From contig JAIYCW010000072.1 of NCBI GenBank assembly GCA_027487815.1, positions 1 to 64,000 on the forward strand: a stretch of 64,000 nucleotides of DNA. Reading direction: 5' to 3'. How positions within the stretch are numbered: position 1 is the first letter of the stretch; every line of letters starts with the position of its first letter. Below the pieces are notes generated by a model that had not been told where the DNA came from, made no database searches, and was given only the letters and a program-made list of their open reading frames with translations. The position numbers and the translations under genes are program-made. Shown one piece after another: positions 23,675-31,233 of this stretch. The DNA is from Burkholderiales bacterium (GTDB lineage: Bacteria > Pseudomonadota > Gammaproteobacteria > Burkholderiales > Burkholderiaceae_E).

Positions 23675-24292
23675 GTGGACATGTCTCCCATGTTGTTTAG
23701 TGACGGTCGGTCAATAAAGATCCAGCGAGGCTTTGCTGAAGAGCAGCGGGCGCAGGCCGCGCGGCTATTTGACGCAGCGTTCGAAGCTAAACTTTCACTG
23801 GCATTTCCTCAAAAGCATGTGCGACTCGCGGTGCTGCGTGAATCCTTCAACCCCGAGTTCTGTTTGGTAGCGATGCGTGGCCCGCGCTTAGTGGGGATCG
23901 CTGGATTCAAGACCCCTGAAGGCTCGTTTACAGGCGGCATTACTTTTAAGACATTGAGAGCGCGGCTTGGTGTGTTGGATGCACTTCGAGCGATTGTTGT
24001 GCTGTCGATCTTCGAGCGTAGCCTCACATCAGGTGAGTTGTTGCTGGATGGCATTTCCGTGTCGCCCAGATTGCGTAGCCAAGGCGTGGGTTCATTGCTT
24101 CTCAGGCATGTCGTGGCCTTCGGCCAGACTCAGGGTCACAAATCGGTGCGACTCGACGTGGTGGATACCAACCCTGCAGCACGCCGCCTTTATGAGCGAT
24201 TGGGTTTCGTGCCCAAGCGCACCGTCCGGTTTGGATATTTGCGCTGGCTTTTGGGCTTCAGCGCGGCGACGACCTTGGAGTTTTCGCTTTAA
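23675..24292 (+). CDS. GNAT-family N-acetyltransferase
   Basis: A 205-residue acetyltransferase. The acetyl-CoA loop is visible as SVSPRLRSQGVGSLLLRHV (R-x-x-G-x-G/A motif) at about residues 128-146, followed by VRLDVVDTNPAARRLYERLGF, the C-terminal GNAT strand and helix. The substrate is unknown. The GTG at 23675 or the ATG two codons later could be the start. Confidence 0.85.
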   Translation: MDMSPMLFSDGRSIKIQRGFAEEQRAQAARLFDAAFEAKLSLAFPQKHVRLAVLRESFNPEFCLVAMRGPRLVGIAGFKTPEGSFTGGITFKTLRARLGVLDALRAIVVLSIFERSLTSGELLLDGISVSPRLRSQGVGSLLLRHVVAFGQTQGHKSVRLDVVDTNPAARRLYERLGFVPKRTVRFGYLRWLLGFSAATTLEFSL

Positions 24293-24412
24293 GAAACGCC
24301 GGATGGTCTGGTTGTTTTTGGTTTTGACGGGAATCGTTGGCTTCAAGCTATCCTTAGCAGTCTGACTAGACTTCGTAACACCTCATCAAGCACACGACCT
24401 TAAAGCGCAAGC

Positions 24413-24862
24413 ATGGCAAGCATTTGGAAAAAACCAACATCGGTTGAAGCACTCACGGATATGCATCACAACACCACTGTGGCGCACCTCGGCATTGAGT
24501 TTCTTGAAGTGGGCGATGACTTTATTCGCGCTCGCGTTCCCGTCGATACGCGCACTCGGCAACCCTACGGGATTTTGCATGGCGGCGTATCGGTAGTGCT
24601 TGCAGAAACCCTGGGGTCATGTGGTGCGGCGTCAAGCGTTCCAGAGGGCCATCGCGCTGTTGGCCTGGATATCAACGCCAATCATATTCGTAGCGCGAGC
24701 GAAGGTTGGATCATAGGCACAGCTCGCCCGGTGCATATCGGCCGCACCACTCATGTTTGGCATATCGATCTTGTGAATGAGCAAGGCCAGATCACATGTG
24801 TGTCGAGGATTACGATGGCGATCCTTGCTCCTTCGGAGCCGCGTGCCATCGATAAGCCCTGA
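24413..24862 (+). CDS. PaaI/MenI-like hotdog thioesterase
   Basis: A 149-residue thioesterase of the YdiI/EntH/MenI group. YGILHGGVSVVLAETLGS carries the conserved H-G-G and the catalytic glutamate helix; GLDINANHIRSA is the matching strand. It would hydrolyse aryl- or acyl-CoA esters such as DHNA-CoA or mischarged thioesters. Monocistronic. Confidence 0.85.
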   Translation: MASIWKKPTSVEALTDMHHNTTVAHLGIEFLEVGDDFIRARVPVDTRTRQPYGILHGGVSVVLAETLGSCGAASSVPEGHRAVGLDINANHIRSASEGWIIGTARPVHIGRTTHVWHIDLVNEQGQITCVSRITMAILAPSEPRAIDKP

Positions 24863-24890
24863 GGTCTGAGCTCAACTGAAGGGGCTTGTT

Positions 24891-25244
24891 ATGGACGGCG
24901 GCAATTGGAAAGAGATGTTTAACGCGGCTTGCGAGGGCGAGCTCGAGCTTGTGAAATATCATGTGGATAACGGGGTGGACATGAACTATGCCCATCCCGA
25001 ATTTCTTTCCACGCCGCTGGTGGCCAGCATTCTTGCAGGTCAAGCGAAAGTGGCTTTGTTCCTTCTTGATGCAGGCGCAAGTCCACACCTGATTTCGGAG
25101 TTTGATGGGCTGCGGCCCTTGCAGGCGGCGCGCCAGATGAAGATGGCCGATGTGCAGGCTAAGCTCGAAGCAATGGGCGCGATGATGCCTGCTACAACGC
25201 AGAGTAAGCCTCAGCCATCCTGGTGGCGTCGATTGGTGTCTTGA
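24891..25244 (+). CDS. Ankyrin-repeat protein
   Basis: A 117-residue protein with about three ankyrin repeats: MFNAACEGELELVKYHVDNGVD, STPLVASILAGQAKVALFLLDAGAS and GLRPLQAARQMKMADVQAKLE. These form a short protein-binding solenoid. No signal peptide. The partner is unknown. It lies convergent with copy 3 of the small exported gene and may share its terminator. Confidence 0.8.
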   Translation: MDGGNWKEMFNAACEGELELVKYHVDNGVDMNYAHPEFLSTPLVASILAGQAKVALFLLDAGASPHLISEFDGLRPLQAARQMKMADVQAKLEAMGAMMPATTQSKPQPSWWRRLVS

Positions 25245-25261
25245 TTCGGGCGCGACAAAAG

Positions 25262-25285
25262 AAAAGGCCATCCTTTCGGACGGCC
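25262..25285 (-). terminator. Rho-independent terminator of small exported gene, copy 3
   Basis: GGCCATCC / GGACGGCC around a TTTC loop, with one A-C mismatch in the stem, followed on the minus strand by TTTTCTTTT. It has the same position and design as the terminators of copies 1 and 2. Confidence 0.75.
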
Positions 25286-25307
25286 CCTCTGCGTGTGCTT
25301 GAGAAGC

Positions 25308-25562
25308 TTAGGCGCGTGGAATGCTCAGAAGACCGCCAGCGTCTTTGATCATCGCCTTCACAGTGGCACGAGTTACAGTGCTTGCCACAGGTGTGTCATA
25401 CAGGCCGCGTTCGTCGAACTTGAATGTGAGGTTTGGGTTGCTTGCGGTAATGGTCACCGAAGGGCCATCGTTGAACTGATATTGCTCGCCTTGAGCGGCT
25501 TGAGCAGAAACTGCGCCGAAGGTGATGGTTGCGGCGATAAGGGCTTTAGAAAATGTGTTCAT
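25308..25562 (-). CDS. Small exported protein, repeated family, copy 3
   Basis: An 84-residue paralogue, almost identical to copy 2 at 5157 (for example GPSVTITAS in place of GPAVTITAS), with the same signal peptide and C-terminus. Many differences between the two genes are silent third-position changes, which shows that the protein is under selection in both copies. It lies upstream of a second accessory locus, separated from the cargo gene by the shared 370-bp region. Function unknown. Confidence 0.75.
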   Translation of the reverse strand: MNTFSKALIAATITFGAVSAQAAQGEQYQFNDGPSVTITASNPNLTFKFDERGLYDTPVASTVTRATVKAMIKDAGGLLSIPRA

Positions 25563-25938
25563 GATTGATTCCAGTGCGATAAATGATTAAGGGTTAAGAA
25601 CTTCTTGCTTCAGCTCACGCTTCACTTCAGAGGTGTGTTGCGTGAGTCGATGGAATGAATTCTGAAGGCCTTAGATCGCAGGGGAGTCACAGCGGGGATC
25701 GAAGAGGGATCAAGGAGGTCTCGGTTTGGTCACAGAGCTGCTGGCTCTTACTGGTTTCTTGCTTTTCCGCCTTTTCAAAAAGTTTATACAAGCTTTTGAT
25801 GAATTTTTCGGATCGATCTTGGTTGAGCTATGCCAAATGGGGGATAGATTTACACGGTAAGTCGGCTAGAGTGCGGAGATGCAGACCAGTTTATTGATCA
25901 CAAGCGCCCATAAATTTGGGCACCATGTTTAGTTAGGC
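25563..25938. repeat. Conserved upstream region (copy 3) ending in GTTAGGC core
   Basis: Homologous to 5412-5785 throughout, including the leader, the direct-repeat operator and the hairpin GCGCCCA (25904-25910) / TGGGC (25917-25921). Similarity ends at GTTAGGC (25932-25938), a perfect integron core (GTTRRRY). To the right begins the unrelated cargo gene. This is the structure expected where a cassette has joined an attI-like site at the G/TT cut. No integrase gene is in the window. About 45 bp follow before the ATG at 25983. Confidence 0.55.
25708..25733 (+). promoter_or_regulatory. Direct-repeat operator, copy 3
   Basis: GATCAA (25708) and GGTCAC (25728) with the constant 20-bp spacing and the same CGGTTTGGTCACAG context as at 19286. 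No -10-like box is seen at the distance used at 2809 and 19305. Confidence 0.45.
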
Positions 25939-25982
25939 CTCATATACCTGCCAATGTCGCCCTTGCAACTAAGAGAAGGCCC

Positions 25983-27422
25983 ATGACAAACCGAGACATT
26001 GCCGAGTTTGAGGCACTGTATACCAATCGATACGTCTACTTCTCAAGCGCCGACCAGAACGCCAGAGGAGATGGAACGACCGTAGTTCAGCGCATCTTTA
26101 TGGTCAAAGGCACCGGAGATTCGGCATTACGCATCGGACTAGGCATAGACTGCTCACGTTTTTTGGAGAGATACCTTCTTCATCGCGGTAACAACATTCC
26201 CTACCTGAGCACAGAAGATCTACTCACCCCAGACGGACTGACGATCCAGTCGCGCGGTCACTTCACGCCAGTCCAAACATCGAGTGTGCGGCCGGGTGAC
26301 ATTGTTGTCTTTGGGGTCCAAGGGGCGATGGGCAATGGGCACACAGGTATCGTGACGAGCTGGAACGCCGCTATAGGTCACGGAAGGCTACTGCACATGG
26401 GCGAAAAGGGAGGCGTCTCGAGAACGGACTTTACTGCTAAGGCGGGATTCTTCGGCAAGGAGATCACTGGATTCATTCGACCTATTGCACCAACATCTGA
26501 ATCTCGTTCCGCCGCGACCGCTCGACTCGACGACTTTCAAGCACGAGAGGCAATAGCGCTCAACAATTACGCTGCCGGCCAGGCTCCACTACTCGCCGGC
26601 ACAACACTTTCCATGTCGCGACATTTGGTGAAGATTCGATCTTCCGCGCCGATTGCCCTGACGGCGCTAGCCTCTTCGCGTCAGTTTGACGTCCAGCCAT
26701 CGAACCGCGGCATCTTCGCGCGATTCGCAGAGTGGTTCTATGGCCTCTTTAGCGCGAGTATCCAATCGAGACCGGCTTCTTCCTCGCCAGCCGGCGAGCC
26801 AAACAATTCGACTGACGACGATCAAGTCGACTTACAGAGGGACCGCGATGAATACTTTCGGAGAATGGCCGAGGATGATGAACGTCGCCGAGCTGAGGCG
26901 GACGCACGAGAACGTGTCCGTCAGGAGGAAACAGCGGCACGCCTGATTGCGGAAGAGGACGAGAGCCGCAGACGGCAGGAGCAAGCAGACCGACAAGCCC
27001 AAGACGATGCATCAGCTGCGAGACGGCGTGAAGATGAAGAGTCGCAGCGTCGTGTCCGCGAGGACGAAGATCGGAGACGTCAGGCAGAAGACGAACTTCG
27101 ACGCAGGCAAGACGATGATGCCCAGCGGCAGCGAGCGGAGGAGGAGCAACGCCAAGCTCGCGACGATAGGGACAGACAGGATGAATCAGATCGCCGAGAG
27201 CGTCATCAGGCGGAGCGCGAACGTGCCGACCGAGAAGCGACCGAGCGATTGGCACAAGAACAGCGACAGAGGGAAGAACGCGAACAACAAGACCGTGCAG
27301 AGAGGGATCGTGCAGAGCGAGAGCGAACCGAGCAAGAAAGGCGCGAAAGAGACCGACAGGAACGCGAAAGACAAGATCGAGAGGTCAACTCTCCAGACGG
27401 CATCCCCAACAGGCTAGGCTAG
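25983..27422 (+). CDS. NlpC/P60-like cysteine peptidase or amidase with long charged coiled-coil tail
   Basis: A 479-residue protein. The first 170 residues resemble an NlpC/P60 or CHAP domain: IDCSRFLERYL with C57, RPGDIVVF, then GNGHTGIV with H120 and a further histidine in RLLHMGE. Such domains cut peptidoglycan peptides or amides. Residues 285-475 are almost wholly R, E, D, Q and A, predicted as a long single helix or coiled coil. No signal peptide is seen. AGAAGG precedes the ATG. Flanked by GTTAGGC on the left and GCCTAAC 52 bp after the stop, it is probably an integron cassette. The role is unknown; an effector or defence role is possible. Confidence 0.6.
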   Translation: MTNRDIAEFEALYTNRYVYFSSADQNARGDGTTVVQRIFMVKGTGDSALRIGLGIDCSRFLERYLLHRGNNIPYLSTEDLLTPDGLTIQSRGHFTPVQTSSVRPGDIVVFGVQGAMGNGHTGIVTSWNAAIGHGRLLHMGEKGGVSRTDFTAKAGFFGKEITGFIRPIAPTSESRSAATARLDDFQAREAIALNNYAAGQAPLLAGTTLSMSRHLVKIRSSAPIALTALASSRQFDVQPSNRGIFARFAEWFYGLFSASIQSRPASSSPAGEPNNSTDDDQVDLQRDRDEYFRRMAEDDERRRAEADARERVRQEETAARLIAEEDESRRRQEQADRQAQDDASAARRREDEESQRRVREDEDRRRQAEDELRRRQDDDAQRQRAEEEQRQARDDRDRQDESDRRERHQAERERADREATERLAQEQRQREEREQQDRAERDRAERERTEQERRERDRQERERQDREVNSPDGIPNRLG

Positions 27423-27502
27423 AGAGTTCCTCGCTGGAATAGCTGAGTTACCGGGCGAATGTATGAGCATGAGGCCTAACCCCTCGTATATGGACTCCCC
27501 CC

Positions 27503-27747
27503 AAACACGCAAGACCTGACCGATATGTTTGGCCGTACGGAAACGCTTGCAGTCGTATATCCGGCATCTGGAGTGAGCCTGTTCTGATGGCTCGTGCCGT
27601 CATGGAATCTGCCACCCCGGTGCCAGTCGCTGCAAGCGGCTACAGATGAGCCGGAAGAGTTATCGGCATCGAAGGGGTGTGGTGCGACCGGTTTAGCCAT
27701 GATGAGCGGTGGATCTCAGCGCAAAGCAAGGTAGTTGATCAAGGTCT
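27503..27747 (-). ncRNA. Putative bridge RNA region of the IS1111-type element
   Basis: The 245 bp between the transposase stop and the inverted repeat contain no reading frame but several short inverted repeats (for example around CGCTTGCAG and GCTGCAAGCGGC). In IS1111-group elements this side encodes the structured bridge RNA that pairs with donor and target DNA. 27503-27678 is also kept, about 96% identical, in the solo end at 7203-7378. The RNA itself is inferred from family knowledge, not folded here. Confidence 0.4.
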
Positions 27748-28752
27748 TTAGTGCGCCAGCTCAAAGCTCTGACGATTCACCTTTTTGGATAGCTGCTCGA
27801 CGGGTTGACCGAAGGGCGTTTGATCCCTCAGTACCCCATAACAGATACGGGCCAGTTTATTGGCTAACGCACATACAGCCTTGTTGTGATTGGAGCGGCC
27901 TTGAATCTCTAGCCCCCAGGCCCGGATACCCGTGACGGTTTTGCCTGCATTGCGGGCGGCAGCCGCCGCCCGCAACACGGAGCGCGCGCCGTGAGTAAGC
28001 AGCATGCGTAGATATTTATCGCCCCGTTTGCTGATGCGGCCCAGATGCCGGGTGCTGCCCGAGGAGTATTCCTTTGGGGTAATGCCGAACCAGGAGGAGA
28101 AATGTCGGGCATCAACGAAGTGCTCGACCGATCCCGAGGTGGCAGCGGCAAGCTCGCGCTCAAGCTGCGCAATGCGGGTCTCCAAGACTCGAATCTCATC
28201 GAGCAGTTGGCTCATGGTTGAGCGAAGTATGGCAGGAAGCGCCGATTGATCATCGGCGACTGCTCGCCCAATAGCTTCCAGCCCGGTACGGGCCCCCACC
28301 GGGACATGCAAACCCATCTCTCTGCAGAACCCACGGAGTGTGTTGATTCGCGCGGTGCGGGTAGCCATCCAGCCCGAGCGGGTGCGATGCAGCGCTTGCA
28401 GGGCCTGTTGCTCAACGGATTTGATGCGTACAGGGCGAATATCGGGAGCACGAGCTGCTTCGAGCAAAGCCAGGGCACCGGCCGCATCGGTCTTGTTACG
28501 GCGCACATAGGCTCGAACGTACTGGGCGGGTAGCAAGAGGATCGAGATCCCGATTGCGCTGAAGCGTCGTGCGTAATGGTGCGCTGAGCCACAGGCCTCC
28601 ATGACAATCCGATCGACATTGCGGTTGGCAAAGAAGCGCTCAAACTGTGTTCCGCTCAGGCGATGTTGTTCGATGATGTGGCCTGAGGGATCAGCCAGAG
28701 CAACTTGGAAGACATTTTTTGCAAGATCAACGGCGGCGGTTGTACCATTCAT
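27748..28752 (-). CDS. IS110-family transposase, probably inactive
   Basis: A 334-residue DEDD recombinase with AAGGAG before its ATG. The N-terminal RuvC-like domain shows D9 (AVDLAKNVFQVA), E52 (VMEACG) and D89 (NKTDAAGAL). The fourth acid, expected three residues after D89 as in K-T-D-x-x-D, is glycine 92. The C-terminal domain begins properly at VEHFVDARHFSSWFGITP and keeps the YSSG serine motif and GRISKRGDKYLRMLL. The usual VPGIG helix-hairpin segment of about 20-30 residues between QLERELA and this domain is missing, an in-frame deletion. Both lesions should block transposition. Confidence 0.85.
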   Translation of the reverse strand: MNGTTAAVDLAKNVFQVALADPSGHIIEQHRLSGTQFERFFANRNVDRIVMEACGSAHHYARRFSAIGISILLLPAQYVRAYVRRNKTDAAGALALLEAARAPDIRPVRIKSVEQQALQALHRTRSGWMATRTARINTLRGFCREMGLHVPVGARTGLEAIGRAVADDQSALPAILRSTMSQLLDEIRVLETRIAQLERELAAATSGSVEHFVDARHFSSWFGITPKEYSSGSTRHLGRISKRGDKYLRMLLTHGARSVLRAAAAARNAGKTVTGIRAWGLEIQGRSNHNKAVCALANKLARICYGVLRDQTPFGQPVEQLSKKVNRQSFELAH

Positions 28753-28911
28753 GTCGGACTCCTTCTGAGATTGGGATGCTGCTCGCTCACACCATATGAA
28801 GAACAGCTGGCACTATGATGCCGTTCAAAAACGGGGGGAGTCCATCCCATCACTGCAGCGACGTTAGGCTGCAACCGAAGTCCAAACTTGAAAGTGAGAC
28901 GAAGCAGCCTT

Positions 28912-29541
28912 ATGAACGCATTCCTCGCAGATCTCCGGCCGCTTCTTGAGGTTCTTAGCTTTGTCGCGACAATTGCGCTAACCGTCGGACTCGCGGTTGC
29001 ATTCAAGCAACTTTCTTTGTTAAGGGAAGAGAGCATTGCTCGAAGTAAGCGTGTAGCTGCTGACAAGGCAATTGAAGCGTCTGATATGTACCTCATGAGC
29101 TATGTGCCTCTATCACGGAAATTCTACGATGATAAAGTCTCGAACAAGCTCAGCGGATTCGACGGCGAACATGGAGACTTCTCGTTTGCATCCCTGGCAC
29201 CCGATGCACGTAAGCTTGGTCTGGAGCGGTTCAAGCTTCGAAGTTGGCTTCCCGCAATGAACTGTCTTGAATCAATCGCCGCGCGATTCACAACAGGCGT
29301 GGCAGACGAGAAGGTAGGGTTCTCGATAATCGGCAGAACGTTCTGCGAGACCGTGGAAGACAACTACGACCTCGTTGCGATGTGTCGGATGGGGGAGCCA
29401 ATCGGATACTGGTCAAACATCGTAAGCCTCTATAGAGTTTGGAGGCCAAGAATCTCAGAAGCTGAGTTAATTCATGTGCGCAAGGAGTTAGATGGACAGC
29501 TTTCTACCGTCAAGACTTCATCGATAGAGCCGCTAAAGTAA
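28912..29541 (+). CDS. Cassette-type hypothetical protein with N-terminal membrane helix
   Basis: A 209-residue protein. Residues 12-33 form one transmembrane helix (VLSFVATIALTVGLAVAFKQL), followed by a helical stretch and a soluble domain of unknown type. This one-helix-plus-cytosolic-domain layout, without recognised family, is common among integron cassette genes. It begins 43 bp after the attC core GTTAGGC and ends 39 bp before a GCCTAAC half-site, so it fits a single cassette. The base use is more AT-rich than the chromosome around it. I prefer ATG 28912 over an in-frame TTG at 28888. Confidence 0.6.
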   Translation: MNAFLADLRPLLEVLSFVATIALTVGLAVAFKQLSLLREESIARSKRVAADKAIEASDMYLMSYVPLSRKFYDDKVSNKLSGFDGEHGDFSFASLAPDARKLGLERFKLRSWLPAMNCLESIAARFTTGVADEKVGFSIIGRTFCETVEDNYDLVAMCRMGEPIGYWSNIVSLYRVWRPRISEAELIHVRKELDGQLSTVKTSSIEPLK

Positions 29542-29580
29542 TAGAGCAGTATTGGATGTCGCCGCGGGCGCAATCCAATG

Positions 29581-29602
29581 GCCTAACTCGGATTTCAACC
29601 CG
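29581..29602 (+). other. attC left half (R''-L'')
   Basis: GCCTAAC followed by TCGGATTTCAACCCG matches the R''-spacer-L'' layout of attC sites (GCCTAACTC then TTCAAC). A proper L'-R' half with GTTRRRY is not found downstream. The nearest candidate, GTTGAGG at about 29685, does not fit. The site was probably cut by the transposase pseudogene that begins just beyond. Confidence 0.5.
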
Positions 29603-29781
29603 ATAGTTTGCGCAGCGTGGAACTCCAGGACATGCGAATGGTTACTTCCGGCTTAGGCCGCGCAAGCCGCCGGTCTGCTTAGGCGTTGAGGCTGTGCAAA
29701 AACCCTCTGCGTTTGGATCGACTTAGCTGCGTCTTTAGCGTTAAATGGTGATCACTATTTTTGTTGAGATGGTGATACGCA

Positions 29782-30218
29782 ATGCCGCGCTACAAGCCTG
29801 TGGATCGAAGCCCGAAGTTCTTGCCGGTGGTGCTGGCCGATCAACTGCAGCCAGGCGCCTTTGAGTTCACGCTGGATTACTTGGTGGATCACGAGCTTGA
29901 TCTGTCGAGGCTGGATGCGAAGGTCAATAATGATATGCAGGTGCTTCGCCTACGATCCCCGTATGATGCTTAAGGTGGTGTTGCTGGGCTATGCGAGGGG
30001 CTTGATCAGTAGCCGAGCCATTGAGCGAGCTTGTGTGTAAACGTGCAGTTCATGGCGATCAGCGGGTGGAGCGGATTCGTAAAGAGGCGCAGGCCATGCG
30101 CGAGTCGGTGGCCAAGACCGAGCCCCGCAAGAATGCCAAGGGCGTACCGCTCAAGGGAGTTCATTGCGTTGCGCCTGATGCTAAAACTCGGGCCGCAATG
30201 CAGCTGAAACTGGCGTGA
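29782..30218 (+). pseudogene. IS1182-like transposase remnant
   Basis: The first 55 codons (MPRYKPVDRSPKFLPVVLAD, then TLDYLVDHELDLSRLDAKVNND) match the N-terminus of IS1182-type transposases. The frame then shifts; YDPRMMLKVVLLGYARGLIS continues in another frame and ends at a stop. Short pieces (RVERIRKEAQAMRES) from the middle of the protein follow up to 30218. At least two frameshifts and a large deletion make it dead. About 90 bp before the ATG may be the element's left end. Confidence 0.7.
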
Positions 30219-30336
30219 GGTGACCGGAGTCTTTCGGAGTTTGGTAGAGCCTCGAATAGCCCTTAGGCAATTGGTAGCGGCAGATGGAAATTCCCTGTTA
30301 GGCTACGGTGATGCGGTAAAAACTTGAGGAGCGTTT

Positions 30337-30573
30337 ATGCATGTCTCTGCAAAATCACTGGGTTTGGAGAAGCTTCCTGTTGCTGATCGGTTGGCGCTGA
30401 TCGAAGAGCTATGGGATGGTTTTTCAATTGAGCCGGGTTCGCTTTCGTTAACGCCTGAGCAAAGTGCTGAACTAGCCCAAAGGGTCGCTGAGGACAATGA
30501 GTTTCCCGAGGAGGCTTTGGATGGCGATGCCGTAATTGCTGAATTAGAGGCACGATTTACGAAGAAGTCGTGA
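30337..30573 (+). CDS. Addiction-module antitoxin (PF09720 type)
   Basis: A 78-residue protein of the 'unstable antitoxin' family: LPVADRLALIEELWDGF near the start, a proline-rich SLTPEQSAELAQR and the toxin-binding tail. It neutralises the ParE-type toxin whose gene overlaps it by 4 bp. GAGGAG precedes the ATG. Because the toxin gene is frameshifted, the antitoxin may now have nothing to neutralise. Confidence 0.85.
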   Translation: MHVSAKSLGLEKLPVADRLALIEELWDGFSIEPGSLSLTPEQSAELAQRVAEDNEFPEEALDGDAVIAELEARFTKKS

Positions 30574-30859
30574 AGCTATTGATACGCGCTGCTGCGCAGC
30601 GTGAACTTCAGGACGGGGCCGAGTGGTATGAATCTAAAGTTCCAGGGTTGGGGCTTGAATTTACTCTTGCTATCAAAGCAAAATTCGCTCTTATTCAGCG
30701 TTCACCAAAACTGTTTCAAGAAGCCGAGCATGGCACCCGCCGAGCTGTCGTAAGTCGGTTTCCCTACACCGTCTTTTATCGGCTTATCCTGACAAGATTG
30801 TTGTTCTAGCAGTGTTCCATTCCTCTAGGAAGCCTATCAGGTGGAGCAGAAGCCAGTGA
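30570..30859 (+). pseudogene. ParE/RelE-family toxin, frameshifted near the C-terminus
   Basis: The frame from GTG 30570 gives a ParE toxin: RAAAQRELQDGAEWYESKVPGLG, then FPYTVFYRLI. A one-base deletion at about 30789 leads to an early stop at 30807. In the next frame the expected end DKIVVLAVFHSSRKP runs on to a stop at 30857. The lost strand holds the family's conserved C-terminal residues, so the toxin is probably inactive, unless this is a sequencing error. Confidence 0.75.
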
Positions 30860-30904
30860 TGCCCAAAAAAGCGGCAAAGTTATTGAAAGAAACCGAGGTG
30901 GGTG

Positions 30905-31023
30905 ATGCTTACCACTGAGATGAACGACTCAGAGTTGCTACCCGCTGCGTTAAACAACATGCCCCGTCCCAAGGGTATGGCGTAAATCGCTGAGCAAACT
31001 GGTGTGGGCTGCGTAGGCAAACT
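30905..31023 (+). pseudogene. HigA-like antitoxin remnant
   Basis: The frame from ATG 30905 reads ELLPAALNNMPRPKGMA, a stop (30983), then IAEQTGVG, the helix-turn-helix start of the HI1420-type addiction antidotes (normally KGMAQIAEQTGV). A glutamine codon CAA changed to TAA explains the stop. The rest of the gene is absent and no toxin is adjacent. Confidence 0.6.
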
Positions 31024-31233
31024 ATGGGAGGTGGCGAGGCGATGGAAAAAGGTGAATTCACCATTGGGCTGGAGTTCTGGTGCGGCAACAAGCGCTGGAG
31101 GTGTACAGATGTTGGAACCAGAGTGATTACAGCGATCTGCCTTGAACCGCGCGAGATGGTGCGAATTGAGGATGACCCGCTCGACAAGTCGAAGCGAATT
31201 CAGAGGCTTCGTTGTCTTGATACCGCATGCTGA
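31024..31233 (+). CDS. Short hypothetical protein, probably truncated
   Basis: A 69-residue frame containing EFTIGLEFWCGNKRWRCTDVGTRVI, which I associate with a family of somewhat longer uncharacterised proteins. The end after PREMVRIEDDPLDKS does not follow that pattern and may be a 3' truncation. It overlaps the next gene by 7 bp. Its place at the edge of the toxin-antitoxin debris supports decay. Confidence 0.4.
   Translation: MGGGEAMEKGEFTIGLEFWCGNKRWRCTDVGTRVITAICLEPREMVRIEDDPLDKSKRIQRLRCLDTAC

Larger units (their letters stand above)
27490..28845 (-). mobile_element. IS110-family, IS1111-group insertion sequence (attC-targeting)
   Basis: About 1.36 kb bounded by perfect 13-bp sub-terminal inverted repeats ATGGACTCCCCCC (27490-27502) and GGGGGGAGTCCAT (28833-28845). 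It encodes one transposase on the minus strand, with a short upstream end (about 80 bp) and a long downstream end (about 245 bp). Sub-terminal repeats, lack of a target duplication and a long downstream non-coding end are hallmarks of the IS1111 group. The transposase shows two probable inactivating changes, so this copy is likely immobile. A few bases outside the repeats may also belong to the element. Confidence 0.85.
27474..28869 (+). other. attC site split by the IS element
   Basis: GCCTAAC (27474-27480, R'') and GTTAGGC (28863-28869, R') are exact complements and mark the two ends of an attC site. The IS lies between them. The left piece GCCTAACCCCTCGTAT is also present at 7174, so two attC sites were hit at the same position, as described for the IS1111-attC group. 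The right core directly precedes the next cassette gene. Confidence 0.7.

Noticed and set aside
24303-24365. A 20-codon hydrophobic plus-strand mini-frame
   Set aside because: Too short, with no ribosome site or conservation to judge.
26749-27255. A 168-codon minus-strand frame
   Set aside because: Antisense to the charged repeat tail of the NlpC-like gene; the repeats keep several frames open by chance.
29655-29692. GTTGAGG near 29685 as the right half of the attC at 29581
   Set aside because: It fails the GTTRRRY core, and no L' sequence complementary to the left half precedes it.
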